The position numbers and the translations under genes are program-made. From positions 1 through 64,000 of the forward strand of contig NZ_JAKFHA010000012.1 in assembly GCF_021502675.1 (NCBI RefSeq): a stretch of 64,000 bases of DNA. Reading direction: 5' to 3'. The number at the start of each line of letters is the position of its first letter. Positions within the stretch are counted from its first letter, which is position 1. This stretch comes from Yinghuangia soli (GTDB lineage: Bacteria > Actinomycetota > Actinomycetes > Streptomycetales > Streptomycetaceae). The notes under the pieces were generated by a model. That model saw only the letters and a program-made list of their open reading frames with translations, made no database searches and had not been told where the DNA came from. Positions 17,100 through 26,255 of this stretch are shown piece after piece.

Positions 17100-18191
17100 T
17101 CAGGCACCCGCCCGGCCGACGATGGTTCCGCCGCGGTCGATGGCGATGACGTCCACGGCGATCGGTGCGGCGGAGCCGGCCAGGACGTCGATTGCGGTAC
17201 GCCGGGCGGCGGCGCAGACTGCGTCGCCCAGGGGGATGCCGGCGGCGCGCGACAGTTGGAGTGCGTGCAGGGCGGTGTTCGCGGCCCGGATCTCCGCGGC
17301 CAGTCCGGGCGGCGCGCCCAGCGCCTCGGCGCGTCCGGCCAGAGCGTCGAGGTCCACCTGGGAACGCCCCGAGTGCAGGTCCAGGTGGCCGTCGGCGAGC
17401 TTGGACAGCTTGGCGATGCCGCCGGAAATCGTCAGGCGCGGCACCGGATGGCGCCGCAGGTACTTCAGCAGCGCGCCGGCGAAATCGCCCATGTCGAGAA
17501 GCGCCGTGCCCGACAGCCCGTACACCTCGGCGGCCACCCGTTCGGACGTGGACCCGGTCGCGCCCACCACGTGCGTCTCGCCGGCCGCGATCGCCACGTC
17601 GACGCCGCGCCGGATCGAGTCGATCCAGGCCGAGCACGAGTACGGGATGACGATGCCCGTGGTGCCGAGGATCGACAGGCCGCCCAGGATCCCGAGCCGC
17701 GGGTTCCAGGTCTGCGCGGCGATCTCCTCGCCGTTGTCCACCGACACTTCGACCACGGCGTCACCGCTGCCCCCGCAGGCGGCCGCGACCTCGGCGAGGT
17801 GCTCGCGCATCATGCGGCGCGGCACCGGATTGACCGCCGGTTCGCCCACCTCCAGCGGCAGGCCGGGAAGGGTGACCGTGCCGACGCCCGGGCCCGCCCG
17901 GAACACCACGCCGGTGCCGGGTGCGCCGTGGCTTACCGTCGCGCGGATCAACGCCCCATGGGTCACGTCGGGGTCGTCGCCCGCATCCTTCACCACCCCG
18001 GCCATCGCCTGTCCGGGGGCGGACCGCTCGACGGCCAGCGCAAAGGCCGGAGTCTGCCCGCCGGGGAGGGTGATGGTCACCGGGTCGGGGAACTCCCCGG
18101 TCAGCAAGGCCTGGTAGGCCGCGGTGGCAGCGGCGGTGGCACACGCGCCCGTGGTCCAGCCCCGGCGCAGCGGACCCGAAGGGCGGGTCAC
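17100..18191 (-). CDS. cbiD: Cobalt-precorrin-5B C1-methyltransferase
   Basis: A 363-residue CbiD protein: the N-terminal signature RRGWTTGACATAAATAAYQALL, GGTSILGTTGIV-like ILGGLSILGTTGIVIPYS and LTISGGIAKLSKLADGHLDLHSGRSQVD are diagnostic. CbiD methylates C1 and removes the acetaldehyde fragment in the anaerobic pathway. In this locus it coexists with CobG, the oxygen-dependent enzyme, and no CobF is visible; CbiD is presumably the C1 methylase here. GGGAGG precedes the GTG at 18191. It is divergent from cobK across 104 bp. Confidence 0.94.
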   Translation of the reverse strand: MTRPSGPLRRGWTTGACATAAATAAYQALLTGEFPDPVTITLPGGQTPAFALAVERSAPGQAMAGVVKDAGDDPDVTHGALIRATVSHGAPGTGVVFRAGPGVGTVTLPGLPLEVGEPAVNPVPRRMMREHLAEVAAACGGSGDAVVEVSVDNGEEIAAQTWNPRLGILGGLSILGTTGIVIPYSCSAWIDSIRRGVDVAIAAGETHVVGATGSTSERVAAEVYGLSGTALLDMGDFAGALLKYLRRHPVPRLTISGGIAKLSKLADGHLDLHSGRSQVDLDALAGRAEALGAPPGLAAEIRAANTALHALQLSRAAGIPLGDAVCAAARRTAIDVLAGSAAPIAVDVIAIDRGGTIVGRAGA

Positions 18192-18295
18192 TTGCAGCCT
18201 CCCGCGGCACCGGTGATGGGATGGGGGCGCGCGGGAGCCGCAGCGGACGCAGCGGCGGCGACCCGGGCACGGAAGCGGAACGGAGCGGCACAGCG

Positions 18296-19069
18296 GTGAC
18301 CGGGCAGCAGGTGGTACTGATCCTCGGCGGGACGTCGGACGCCCGCGACCTGGCGGGGCGCCTCGACGGCCGCCCCGGGCTGCGCGCCGTGTCCTCGCTC
18401 GCCGGCCGGACCCGCGAACCCGTGCTGCCGGTCGGCGAGTCGCGGGTCGGAGGCTTCGGCGGCATCCCGGGCCTCACGACATGGCTGCGCGACCACCGGG
18501 TGGCGGCGGTGGTCGACGCCACGCACCCGTTCGCCGCCCGGATCTCCGCCAACGCGGTCGCGGCGTGCGCCGGGACCGGCATTCCGCTGCTCCGCCTGCA
18601 GCGGCCGGGCTGGACGCCGCGCGAGGGCGACGACTGGCGCGAGGCCGCGTCGGCCGAGGAGGCGGCCCGCCTCCTGCCTTCCGTCGGACGCCGCGTCTTC
18701 CTCACCACCGGCCGCATGGAGACCGCGCCCTACGCGGGGCTCGACGACCTGTGGTTCCTGCTGCGCAGTGTGGAACCGCCCGAGGATGCCGTCCCCGCCA
18801 ATCTCGAAGTCCTGCTCGCCCGCGGGCCGTTCACCGTGGCGGACGAGATCGCCCTGATGCGCCGGCATGCCGTGGACGTGGTGGTCACCAAGGACAGCGG
18901 CGGCACCCAGACCGCCGCCAAGCTCGACGCCGCCCGCGAACTCGGACTCCCGGTGGTCATGATCACCCGTCCCGCGGTCGGCGCCGGGCCCCGCGTGGAG
19001 TCCGCCGCGGAGGCCGCGGACTGGGTGGTCGCCACGGTCCGGAGGCAGGCCGGGGACCCGGCCCGCTGA
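18296..19069 (+). CDS. cobK: Precorrin-6A reductase
   Basis: A 257-residue CobK/CbiJ protein. The N-terminal NADPH loop VVLILGGTSDARDLAGRL, VVDATHPFAARISANAVAAC, RLQRPGW and VVTKDSGGTQTAAKLDAARELGLPVVMITRP are all family hallmarks. It reduces the ring of precorrin-6A with NADPH before CbiE/CbiT act. GTG 18296 was chosen with CGGAG about 12 nt upstream; a longer frame from 18221 adds only low-complexity residues. It converges with cobIJ. Confidence 0.94.
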   Translation: MTGQQVVLILGGTSDARDLAGRLDGRPGLRAVSSLAGRTREPVLPVGESRVGGFGGIPGLTTWLRDHRVAAVVDATHPFAARISANAVAACAGTGIPLLRLQRPGWTPREGDDWREAASAEEAARLLPSVGRRVFLTTGRMETAPYAGLDDLWFLLRSVEPPEDAVPANLEVLLARGPFTVADEIALMRRHAVDVVVTKDSGGTQTAAKLDAARELGLPVVMITRPAVGAGPRVESAAEAADWVVATVRRQAGDPAR

Positions 19070-19098
19070 CCCTCGCCCGGCCACCACCCGGGGCGATG

Positions 19099-19148
19099 TG
19101 AGCGCAGACATAAGGGCGGATCCTCCGAAGTGCGGCGTTTTGCGCTCA
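19099..19148. terminator. Possible stem-loop between convergent cobK and cobIJ
   Basis: TGAGCGCA at 19099-19106 is exactly complementary to 19141-19148, enclosing a 34-nt loop that itself contains CGGATCCTCCG. The place between two convergent stops fits a terminator, but the stem is short. Confidence 0.4.
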
Positions 19149-19171
19149 CTGTCCCACAGCACCGCCCGCGA

Positions 19172-20788
19172 TCAGGCCGGGTAGCGGCGCGGCGTGTACA
19201 CCCCGAGGGTGCCGTCCGGCCGCGGATACGTCCGCGTCGTCGACGAACCGAAGATCAGCATGGTCCGCATGTCCACGATCCCGGGGTCGAGTTCGCCCAG
19301 CGGCACGATGCGCACTGCCTCGGTCGGCCCGCCCACGTCCCGCGCGACCACCACCGGCGTCAGGGGGTCGCGGTGCGCCAGGAACAGGTCCCGCGCCTCG
19401 GCCACCTGGTGCCGCCGCGTCTTGGACGCCGGGTTGTACACCGCCACCGCAAGATCCGCCTGCGCCGCCGCGGTGAGGCGGGCGGCGATGACGTCCCACG
19501 GCTTGAGCCGGTCGGACAGGCTGACCACGCAGAAGTCGTGCCCCAGCGGCGCCCCGGCGCGCGCCGCCACCGCCTGCATCGCGGACAGCCCCGGGATCAC
19601 CCGCACCGGCACGGGGCTCTTGGTCTCGTCGGCCGCCTCGAGCACCGCGGACGCCATCGCGAAGACCCCCGCATCGCCCGACGACACCACCGCGACCCGG
19701 GCGCCCGCCTCCGCCAACGCCAGCGCGTGCCGGGCGCGTTCGGCCTCGACCCGGTTGTCGGTCAGATGCCGCCGCTGCCCCGGGCGCGGGGCGACCCGCG
19801 ACACGTACGGCCCGTACCCCACCAGGTCGTCCGCGGCCGCGAGCGCGGCATGCGCCTCCGGGGTGAGCCAGGACGGACCTGCCGGACCCAGGCCCACCAC
19901 GTCCACCGAACCGAGTTCGCCGGTCGGGACGGGCACCGCGTACGGGTCGTCGACCACGGTCGGCCCGGTGCGGTTCGTCGCGAACGGTGTTCCCGGGGCC
20001 GTCGAGGGCGCGATCACCAGCGAGAAGTACGGCACCGCATCCGCATCGACGTCCGCGAGCGGCGCGACCCGCTGCCGATCGGTGGTGGCCCGCTCGACGT
20101 ACCACGTGCGCCCGGCCACGCCGGCCTCCTCGAACGCCGCGCGCACGTCCGGGAAATGCCGCCGGCCCAGCTTGATCACCGCGGCCGAGTCGGACGTGCG
20201 GAGCCGCGCCGCCAGCACCTCGGGCGGCAGGGTGCCGGGCAGGATCGTCAGCACCTCGTCATGCTGCACCAGCGGCCGCCCGAGCACGGCCGACGCGCCG
20301 CTGACCGACGTCACGCCCGGCACGACCTCGGTCGGATACCGGTCGGCGAGCCGCTCGTGCCAGTACATGTACGAGCCGTAGAAGAACGGGTCGCCCTCGC
20401 ACAGCACGGCGACATCGCGCCCGGCGTCCAGGTGCGCGGCGATCTCGGCCGCGGTGTCGTCGTAGAAATCGGCCAACGCCCCGTCGTACCCGCCCGGGTG
20501 GTCGGTCGTCCCGGTGGTCACCGGATACTCCATCGGCAGCCGGATCTGCCCGTCCTGGAGGAAGCGCGACGCGATGGTGATCGCCACTCCGGGCGCACCC
20601 TTCTTCACCGGATACGCGACGACGTGCGCGGACGTGATCAACCGGTGCGCTTTGAGCGTCATCAGCTCCGGGTCGCCGGGCCCGAGGCCGACACCGTAGA
20701 GACGCCCTGTGCGCGCGGCGGCGGGGGCAGGGGCGGCGTCGGCTCCGGGCACGGGGGAGGCTTCGGGCACAGGGGAGGCTTCGGTCAC
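19172..20788 (-). CDS. cobIJ: Bifunctional precorrin-2 C20-methyltransferase / precorrin-3B C17-methyltransferase
   Basis: Two tetrapyrrole methylase domains are fused in 538 residues. The N-terminal CobI/CbiL half (about 25-265) begins LYGVGLGPGDPELMTLKAHRL and includes CEGDPFFYGSYMYWHERL; the C-terminal CobJ/CbiH half (about 285-538) begins VDVVGLGPAGPSWLTPEA and includes SSGDAGVFAMASAVLEAA and VYNPASKTRRHQV. The fusion is known in actinomycetes and couples C20 and C17 methylation around the CobG step. The N-terminus has a short Ala/Pro repeat (EASPVP twice). GTG 20788 has CCGGAG upstream. It is downstream of cobH by 99 bp in the same operon. Confidence 0.95.
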   Translation of the reverse strand: MTEASPVPEASPVPGADAAPAPAAARTGRLYGVGLGPGDPELMTLKAHRLITSAHVVAYPVKKGAPGVAITIASRFLQDGQIRLPMEYPVTTGTTDHPGGYDGALADFYDDTAAEIAAHLDAGRDVAVLCEGDPFFYGSYMYWHERLADRYPTEVVPGVTSVSGASAVLGRPLVQHDEVLTILPGTLPPEVLAARLRTSDSAAVIKLGRRHFPDVRAAFEEAGVAGRTWYVERATTDRQRVAPLADVDADAVPYFSLVIAPSTAPGTPFATNRTGPTVVDDPYAVPVPTGELGSVDVVGLGPAGPSWLTPEAHAALAAADDLVGYGPYVSRVAPRPGQRRHLTDNRVEAERARHALALAEAGARVAVVSSGDAGVFAMASAVLEAADETKSPVPVRVIPGLSAMQAVAARAGAPLGHDFCVVSLSDRLKPWDVIAARLTAAAQADLAVAVYNPASKTRRHQVAEARDLFLAHRDPLTPVVVARDVGGPTEAVRIVPLGELDPGIVDMRTMLIFGSSTTRTYPRPDGTLGVYTPRRYPA

Positions 20789-20887
20789 GGTGGGCTCCGG
20801 CAGGTCGGTGCGCTGTGGTGCAGGGCGGGGGGCGAGGCAGAGACGAGGGCGGGGGAGGCGGGAGGCCGGCGGGCCGGGGCCGCCGCG

Positions 20888-21523
20888 TCAGGCGATGATC
20901 TCCGCCTCGGTGGCCACCGCGTTGAGTGCGGCCGCGGCCATGGCGCTTCCGCCGCGCCGCCCGTGCACCACCAAGTACGGGATGTCACCGGCCCGTTCGG
21001 CGAGCGCCTGCTTCGACTCGGCGGCGCCGATGAAGCCGACCGGGACGCCGATGATCGCGGCCGGCGCCGGAGCTCCGGCATCGAGGAGTTCGAGCAGCCG
21101 GAACAGCGTCGTGGGCGCGTTGCCCACCGCCACGACCGCGCCCGCCAACTCGTCGCCCCACAGGTCGACGGCCGCGGCGCTGCGCGTGGTGCCCTGTTCG
21201 GCGGCGAGCGCCGGTACGCGGGGGTCGGACAGCAGGCACTTGACCTGGTTGTCGCGCGGCAGCCGGGCGCGCGTGACGCCGGAGGCGACCATCTGCGCAT
21301 CGCACAGGATCGTCGCGCCCGCGCGCAGCGCCGCACCGGCCGCCCGGGCCACGTCCGGATGGAAGCCGACGTCCTGCGGCAGATCGGTCATGCCGCAGGC
21401 ATGGATCATGCGGACGACCACCCGCGAGACGTCCTCGGGGAACCGGTCGAGATCGGCCTCGGCCCGGATCGTCGCGAACGAACGGCGGTAGATCTCGGCG
21501 CCGTCCTTCAGCCAGTCGTCCAC
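20888..21523 (-). CDS. cobH: Precorrin-8X methylmutase
   Basis: A 211-residue CobH/CbiC protein: [32 protein letters not shown] with the catalytic-site His, [14 protein letters not shown] and [22 protein letters not shown] are diagnostic. It moves the C11 methyl group to C12, giving hydrogenobyrinic acid. The GTG at 21523 overlaps the end of cobG by 16 bp, so translation is coupled. Confidence 0.96.
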   Translation of the reverse strand: MDDWLKDGAEIYRRSFATIRAEADLDRFPEDVSRVVVRMIHACGMTDLPQDVGFHPDVARAAGAALRAGATILCDAQMVASGVTRARLPRDNQVKCLLSDPRVPALAAEQGTTRSAAAVDLWGDELAGAVVAVGNAPTTLFRLLELLDAGAPAPAAIIGVPVGFIGAAESKQALAERAGDIPYLVVHGRRGGSAMAAAALNAVATEAEIIA

Positions 21524-23073
21524 GGGTGCCTCTCTGATGGCGGGGGAGTCGGGGGAGTCGAGGGTGCGGGGGAAAGCGGGGGCGGACCGGGCGCGGCAGC
21601 TTCCGCAGCGCCCTGACCTGCGACGGAGTCCAGGACCGGTTGCAGAGCAGTGGTCAGGCGGGTCCAGGCCGCCCCCGACTCCTGGTCGGCGGAGACCGCG
21701 AAGCCCGGGTGCCCGGCGCCGACTTCGCCCCGCGGGACGACCGGGCCGCCGGGCGCATTGCCGAGCGCGTCGTCGGGTGCGTCGTCGGGGGCGCGGCCGG
21801 GTGCGTCATCGTGGACGCCGTCGCGTGCGACGACCAGCGCGGCTCCGGCCGGCCGTCCGCACGCGCGCTCGCACGCGGCGAAGTGCACCGGCAGCTCCGG
21901 CGCCGGCGAAGCCTCGCCGCCCGCGGAAAGCCCATGGGCAGCGAACTTCCGTGCCACAAGACGAATATCGGTTCGCGCCCGGCGGCATTCGCCGAGCCCG
22001 CTGCAGGCGGTGACGCGCAGCCACGGCGAGTCGGGGGAGACGGCCAGCCCGGCGGCGGCCAGACCGTCGAGCAGCGCGGGGGCTTCGTCCCAGGGGACGT
22101 CCGTGACCACGACGCCCCGCCAAGGGGCGATCCGCAGGCGTGCGGTGTCGTCCGCGGGCCCGACCACGTTTGCAAGGGCTCGGAGTTGGCGCGCGGTGAC
22201 GCGGCCGAGCGGCGCCACCACCGAAAGGGCGGCGCGTCCGTCCGCCTGCGGGACGATGCCGACCACCGGCCCGGTCGGGCGCGTCTTCGCGGACGCCGCC
22301 GCTCCGGATGCGCTCGGATCGACCGGACCCGCCGAGCCTGTACCTGTGGGCGCCGGCTGCCCGGCAGAGCGGCCGGTGAGGTACGCCGCCATCGCCGGAT
22401 CAAGGCGTACCGCACACGCCAACTGCGCAGGGCCACCCGGAAGTTCACGCACATGCCAAGCACCGCTCGGTCCGCGGAGGCGCAGGAACGCACGCGCGGC
22501 GGCCAGTGCCAGATCGGCGGACGCCTCGGGGGAGTGCGCCCGCAGCCCGGTGTCGGTGCCGGCCACGTGCAGGGCTGCCGTCCCTTCGGCCGCGGCCACC
22601 AGCGCGACGTCGTGGCGGCGGGACGCGACGCGGAGCGCCCCGTCGTCCACGGCGAACTGGAACCGCCCGGGAAGCGCGGCCAGTTCGGGGTCCGCGCACA
22701 GCGCTGCGTCCAGGATCTCGACGATGCGCGCAGCGTCCACGAGGGCGCCGCGGTCCCGTCCGGCGAAGGGGCCGGCCAGGATGTTCCGCACCCGGTCGTG
22801 TGCGGGCGACGGCAGGAGTCCGGCCGCGGACAGCCGTGCCGCGAGGGTGCGCAGGCCGGCGTCGTCCAGGCCGCGCAACTGCGCATTGGCCCGCACCGTC
22901 AGATCGACCGATCCGGTCCCCAAGTCCTCGGCGCACAGGGCGAGTTCGCTGGCCTGCGCGGCGGTCAGCCGACCGCCGGGAAGGCGTACGCGCGCGATGA
23001 GGCCGTCGTCGCCGACCGCGGCGTCGATGGTGCCGGGGCAGGCGTCGTCCCGGTCTCGTACGCGTCCCACCAC
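21508..23073 (-). CDS. cobG: Precorrin-3B synthase (oxygen-dependent)
   Basis: A 521-residue protein of the nitrite/sulfite reductase fold. The two [4Fe-4S]/siroheme-type cysteine pairs are in TACSGLGEC and FAACERACG (C-x5-C and C-x3-C). Ferredoxin-like half-domains precede each catalytic half. CobG hydroxylates C20 and forms the gamma-lactone of precorrin-3B with O2, so the host makes B12 aerobically. The protein is longer than usual because of an Asp/Ala/Pro-rich insertion (about 395-430) and a Pro-rich C-terminus. GTG 23073 was chosen (GGTGGTGGAG upstream). It is the first gene of cobG-cobH-cobIJ and faces the Fur-family gene. Confidence 0.92.
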   Translation of the reverse strand: MVGRVRDRDDACPGTIDAAVGDDGLIARVRLPGGRLTAAQASELALCAEDLGTGSVDLTVRANAQLRGLDDAGLRTLAARLSAAGLLPSPAHDRVRNILAGPFAGRDRGALVDAARIVEILDAALCADPELAALPGRFQFAVDDGALRVASRRHDVALVAAAEGTAALHVAGTDTGLRAHSPEASADLALAAARAFLRLRGPSGAWHVRELPGGPAQLACAVRLDPAMAAYLTGRSAGQPAPTGTGSAGPVDPSASGAAASAKTRPTGPVVGIVPQADGRAALSVVAPLGRVTARQLRALANVVGPADDTARLRIAPWRGVVVTDVPWDEAPALLDGLAAAGLAVSPDSPWLRVTACSGLGECRRARTDIRLVARKFAAHGLSAGGEASPAPELPVHFAACERACGRPAGAALVVARDGVHDDAPGRAPDDAPDDALGNAPGGPVVPRGEVGAGHPGFAVSADQESGAAWTRLTTALQPVLDSVAGQGAAEAAAPGPPPLSPAPSTPPTPPPSERHPWTTG

Positions 23074-23156
23074 CGCTCCACCACCCCTCCGCGCCGCAGC
23101 GCCGCATCACCCGGACCGCCGACCGGGCAGCCCGGCTCGCCGGACCGCAGGTCTAG

Positions 23157-23173
23157 ATGCGACACTGTTGCAT
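23157..23173. promoter_or_regulatory. Fur-family operator candidate (TGC-N9-GCA palindrome)
   Basis: ATGCGACA-C-TGTTGCAT is a 17-bp inverted repeat with one mismatched pair, in the 100-bp region between cobG and the Fur-family gene. It has the TGC-N9-GCA frame of Nur (nickel-responsive Fur homologue) boxes and the odd-centred symmetry of Fur sites generally. It ends exactly at the base before ATG 23174, so bound protein would block expression of the regulator and perhaps of cobG. Confidence 0.5.
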
Positions 23174-23695
23174 ATGGACCGCGGAACGCCACAGCCCACC
23201 CCCACCCCCGACCCCGGCGGGTCCGGGCTGCCCGACCCGGTGGACGAGGCGGTCCGCCGGATCCGCGCCCACGGCGAACGCGTCACGATCGCCCGTACTG
23301 CCGTCCTGCGCGTCCTGGCCGACAGCAAGGCGTATCTGACCGCCGATCAGATCTTCGTCGAGGTCAGCCGCGCCGCCCCCGGCGTGCACCGCACGACGAT
23401 CTACCGGGCGCTGGACGCGCTCGAACGCCTCGGGCTGGTCGTCCAGACCAGGATGGGCCAGGACGCGGCCGCCTACCAGCTTGCCGCGTACCTTCTGGGG
23501 GAATCCGACCCGCGCCTGCACGTCGTGTGCCGCGCCTGCGGCCGGGTCCAGGAGGTGGCCGGGGACCTGCTGGACGCCGTCGCCCGCCGCCTCGCCGCCG
23601 AGTACGCGTTCCGGCTCGACCCCACCGGCGTGGCGCTCACCGGCCACTGCGACACCTGCACCCGCAACCCGCTGCCGACCCGCGGCAGGGCCTGA
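23174..23695 (+). CDS. Fur-family metalloregulator
   Basis: A 173-residue Fur-superfamily repressor. The winged helix is visible in RVTIARTAVLRVLADSKAYLTADQIFVEVS...VHRTTIYRALDALERLGLV, and the structural zinc site in VCRACG and HCDTCT (two CxxC pairs). The His-rich sensory stretch found before the first CxxC in Fur, Zur and Nur is reduced to DPRLHVVC, with one His, so the sensed metal is unclear. ATG 23174 directly follows a palindrome and has no ribosome site; the message may be nearly leaderless, or start at an inner GTG near 23242. Its position suggests control of the cobG operon by metal status, which is inference. Confidence 0.9.
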   Translation: MDRGTPQPTPTPDPGGSGLPDPVDEAVRRIRAHGERVTIARTAVLRVLADSKAYLTADQIFVEVSRAAPGVHRTTIYRALDALERLGLVVQTRMGQDAAAYQLAAYLLGESDPRLHVVCRACGRVQEVAGDLLDAVARRLAAEYAFRLDPTGVALTGHCDTCTRNPLPTRGRA

Positions 23696-23769
23696 CCCTC
23701 CCGTACCGACGGGGAGAGCCAGGCCGCCACGTACGCGGTCTCGCACACCGCTTCCGGGGCGGCCCCGGA

Positions 23770-25284
23770 CTACGACCGCAGGTCGAACGGGTCGCTGTGG
23801 GTGGGACCCCCGGCCGCCGTGCCCGGGCGCCATACGCCCTCGGCGATGGACACCTGGACCTCGACATCCTTGTCCTTGATGTCCGACGGCAGCTCGTACC
23901 GGCCGAAGCCGATGGCGTCCAGGAGCGTCTCGCCGACCACGGTGTTCCCGGTCAGGAGCCGGGCCTGCTGCCCCTTGGCCGCCGGTGCGGCGATCACCAC
24001 CTGGCCCTCGTCGTACCAGGCCCACACCCGGTTGCGCACCATCTCCTGCGAGGATCCCCCGGCATCGTCGCCGCCTGCGACCGCCGCAGGGGCGGCCGTG
24101 AGCAGGAGCCTGTGTGCCGGCGGTGCGCCGGGCGAGTAGAAGGTGTGCAGGTACGCCACCAGCAGCGCACCGCTCGGCAGCCGCACCGTGTACATCGCGT
24201 ACCAGTCCCCGGACGGCAAGCCGTTGAGGATCACCGGCCGCGTGTTCTCCATGGTGAGCGTCCCGGGCGCCAGGCCCAGCGGGAGTTCCAGCCGGCGCTG
24301 CAGCCACTCGATCTGCGGCAGTTCGTCGATGGCCGGGTCGTGCGGCAGGAAACTCGGGTCGCCCAGGTCGCGGCTGTCCTCGATCACCGGCTGCGCCGCC
24401 GTGGTCACGCCGCCCCGGGTGAGGACGATGCGTGCGGTGACGGCCCGCCAGGGTGCCGCGGTGAGCACGATGCCGTCGTCGACGGCCAGTTGGGCCCACT
24501 GCCGCGGTGCTCTGCCGTGCACCCCGTACTCGGGGCGCCACGACACCCGGCCGCCGTCGATGCCCGGCGGTGCGACGGCCAGCAGCCACCATGAGCCGTC
24601 GGGCCCGGGCACCAGCCGCGAGACCGTCAGGTCGTCGGTCAGCGGCTCGCCGACGTTGCCGACCACCGTGAGGGCGGACACCGGTGCCCCTGACGGCCCG
24701 GCCCAGACCCGGATCTCGGTCCGCGTCCCGCGCGTGCCGGCGATCGGCGCGTCCACCACGCCGGCGACGATCCGGCCGGCCGGGGTGTCGCCGGCGAACC
24801 AGACATGCGCGACCGGTTCGTTCTCCCCGGTCGGCACGGTCCCTTGGCCGCGGCGGACGGCGGTTTCCGCGAGCAGCCGCTGTTCGGCGGCGGCCAGCAG
24901 CGCCCGGTCGCCGGCCAGCGATCCGCGGGTCGGCCAGCGGAGCGCATCGGCGGCCTCCGCGGGGAGGAGCCGCGCGGCTCCGTCGGGCGGGGCGGGCAGG
25001 CTCGGGTCGGGGGACGCCGGCATCTTCGTGCCCTCCGGGGGGCCGACGGTCGGCGCCGGCCGGGCCGGACTCCGTTCTTCCGACCGGTTCATCGCCGAAA
25101 TACCGCCCACCACAAGGGCGGTCACCACGGCCCCGGCGACCGATGCCAGCACCGCCCGCCGCCGCCGTCGGGCCGATCGGGCGCTCTGCGCACCGATCGC
25201 GGTCAACGGCGCCTCCCCGAACGCGGCTTCCTCCGCCTCCGCGGCGAGGAACCCGGCAAGGCGCAGCTCGGTGTCCCCGGTCAT
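23770..25284 (-). CDS. Unknown single-pass membrane protein coupled to a sigma factor
   Basis: A 504-residue protein: about 40 cytoplasmic residues (MTGDTELRLAGFLAAEAEEAAFGEAPLTAIG), an Arg-rich stop-transfer stretch, one membrane segment (about 43-64, VLASVAGAVVTALVVGGISAM), a Pro-rich linker and a large extracytoplasmic region without a domain I can name. The ATG overlaps the stop of the sigma gene (ATGA at 25281-25284). This gene order and topology is typical of SigE70 sigma factors and their membrane partners; an anti-sigma role of the short inner segment is possible but unproven, since no zinc motif (HxxxCxxC) is present. Confidence 0.75.
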   Translation of the reverse strand: MTGDTELRLAGFLAAEAEEAAFGEAPLTAIGAQSARSARRRRRAVLASVAGAVVTALVVGGISAMNRSEERSPARPAPTVGPPEGTKMPASPDPSLPAPPDGAARLLPAEAADALRWPTRGSLAGDRALLAAAEQRLLAETAVRRGQGTVPTGENEPVAHVWFAGDTPAGRIVAGVVDAPIAGTRGTRTEIRVWAGPSGAPVSALTVVGNVGEPLTDDLTVSRLVPGPDGSWWLLAVAPPGIDGGRVSWRPEYGVHGRAPRQWAQLAVDDGIVLTAAPWRAVTARIVLTRGGVTTAAQPVIEDSRDLGDPSFLPHDPAIDELPQIEWLQRRLELPLGLAPGTLTMENTRPVILNGLPSGDWYAMYTVRLPSGALLVAYLHTFYSPGAPPAHRLLLTAAPAAVAGGDDAGGSSQEMVRNRVWAWYDEGQVVIAAPAAKGQQARLLTGNTVVGETLLDAIGFGRYELPSDIKDKDVEVQVSIAEGVWRPGTAAGGPTHSDPFDLRS

Positions 25285-26174
25285 GACAGCTCCGCATCCG
25301 GCCGGCGCGTGAGCGCCGACGTGTCGTCGAGTTCCGGCAGGGAGACCGCGCCCGTCGGCTGGTACGACCGGTCGTCCGGGCGCCGGAACGGCGGCAGGCC
25401 GCGACCACCGGCCGACGGGCGCTCCGGGGCGCCGGCGTCCCGGCGGTCGTGGCGACCGTGCGGACCGGGCAGAGCACGCGGATCCTGGGGATCCTCCCCA
25501 TCCCGATGACCGTCCCCGTCCCGAAGGCCACCCGCATCCTCCCGGCGCAGCGCACCGGGCCGATCCGCACCGAGCACCGCCGGGGCCGACCCGTCTGCTC
25601 CCGCCGCCGAACCGGCAGCCCCGTACCCGGACCGCCCCGGCGGCAGCCCGCCCGCGGCCACCCCGTCGCCCGCGTGCAGCAGCCCCCGCAGCCGCTGAAG
25701 CCCCTGCGCGGTCTGGCTCTTGACCGTCCCGACCGCGCAGTCCAACGCGTCGGCGGTCTCCCGCTCGGTCAGGTGCTCGAAGAACCGCAGCACCAGCACC
25801 GCCCGCATCCGCGGCGGCAGGCGGCGCAGCGCGCGCCACAGCTCGTCCCGCTGGTCGACGCGCGCGTAGCCGTCCTCCGCGACGGCCTGCGGCGGCTGCT
25901 CCTCCGCCACCTCGTGCCGCAGCTTGCGGGCCTGCCGGATCGCCAGGTTCACCACGATCCGGTGCACATACGCGTCCGGGACGCCCTGCGCACTCACCCG
26001 CCGCCAATGCCGGTGCAGGCGGACGAACGCCCCCTGCGCCAAGTCCTCGGCCGCGGCCCGATCCCCGCACACCAGATAGGCGGTGCGGACGACGATCGGC
26101 CAGCGCCGCGACACGTACCCCGCGAAGTCGGCGTCCAAGGCCTGTGCGTCCTCGGAACGCGTGCGATCCGCCAC
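25281..26174 (-). CDS. ECF-type RNA polymerase sigma factor (SigE70 subfamily) with long C-terminal extension
   Basis: A 297-residue protein. Sigma region 2 spans about residues 12-80 (DADFAGYVSRRWPIVVRTAYLVCGDRAAAEDLAQGAFVRLHRHW) and region 4 about 108-165 (RALRRLPPRMRAVLVLRFFEHLTERETADALDCAVGTVKSQTAQGLQRLR). Family members usually stop near residue 170; here a Gly/Asp/Arg/Pro-rich tail of about 125 residues continues to the overlap with the membrane-protein gene. GTG 26174 was chosen because GGGGAGAGGGGG lies upstream. The coupled membrane protein probably controls it. Confidence 0.88.
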   Translation of the reverse strand: MADRTRSEDAQALDADFAGYVSRRWPIVVRTAYLVCGDRAAAEDLAQGAFVRLHRHWRRVSAQGVPDAYVHRIVVNLAIRQARKLRHEVAEEQPPQAVAEDGYARVDQRDELWRALRRLPPRMRAVLVLRFFEHLTERETADALDCAVGTVKSQTAQGLQRLRGLLHAGDGVAAGGLPPGRSGYGAAGSAAGADGSAPAVLGADRPGALRREDAGGLRDGDGHRDGEDPQDPRALPGPHGRHDRRDAGAPERPSAGGRGLPPFRRPDDRSYQPTGAVSLPELDDTSALTRRPDAELS

Positions 26175-26255
26175 GCCTGCCCCCTCTCCCCTCACCGGGA
26201 AGACAGACCTGGCCCCGGGCAAAGGTTCAGTACCTCCTCCGAAGTGTGATGCAGG

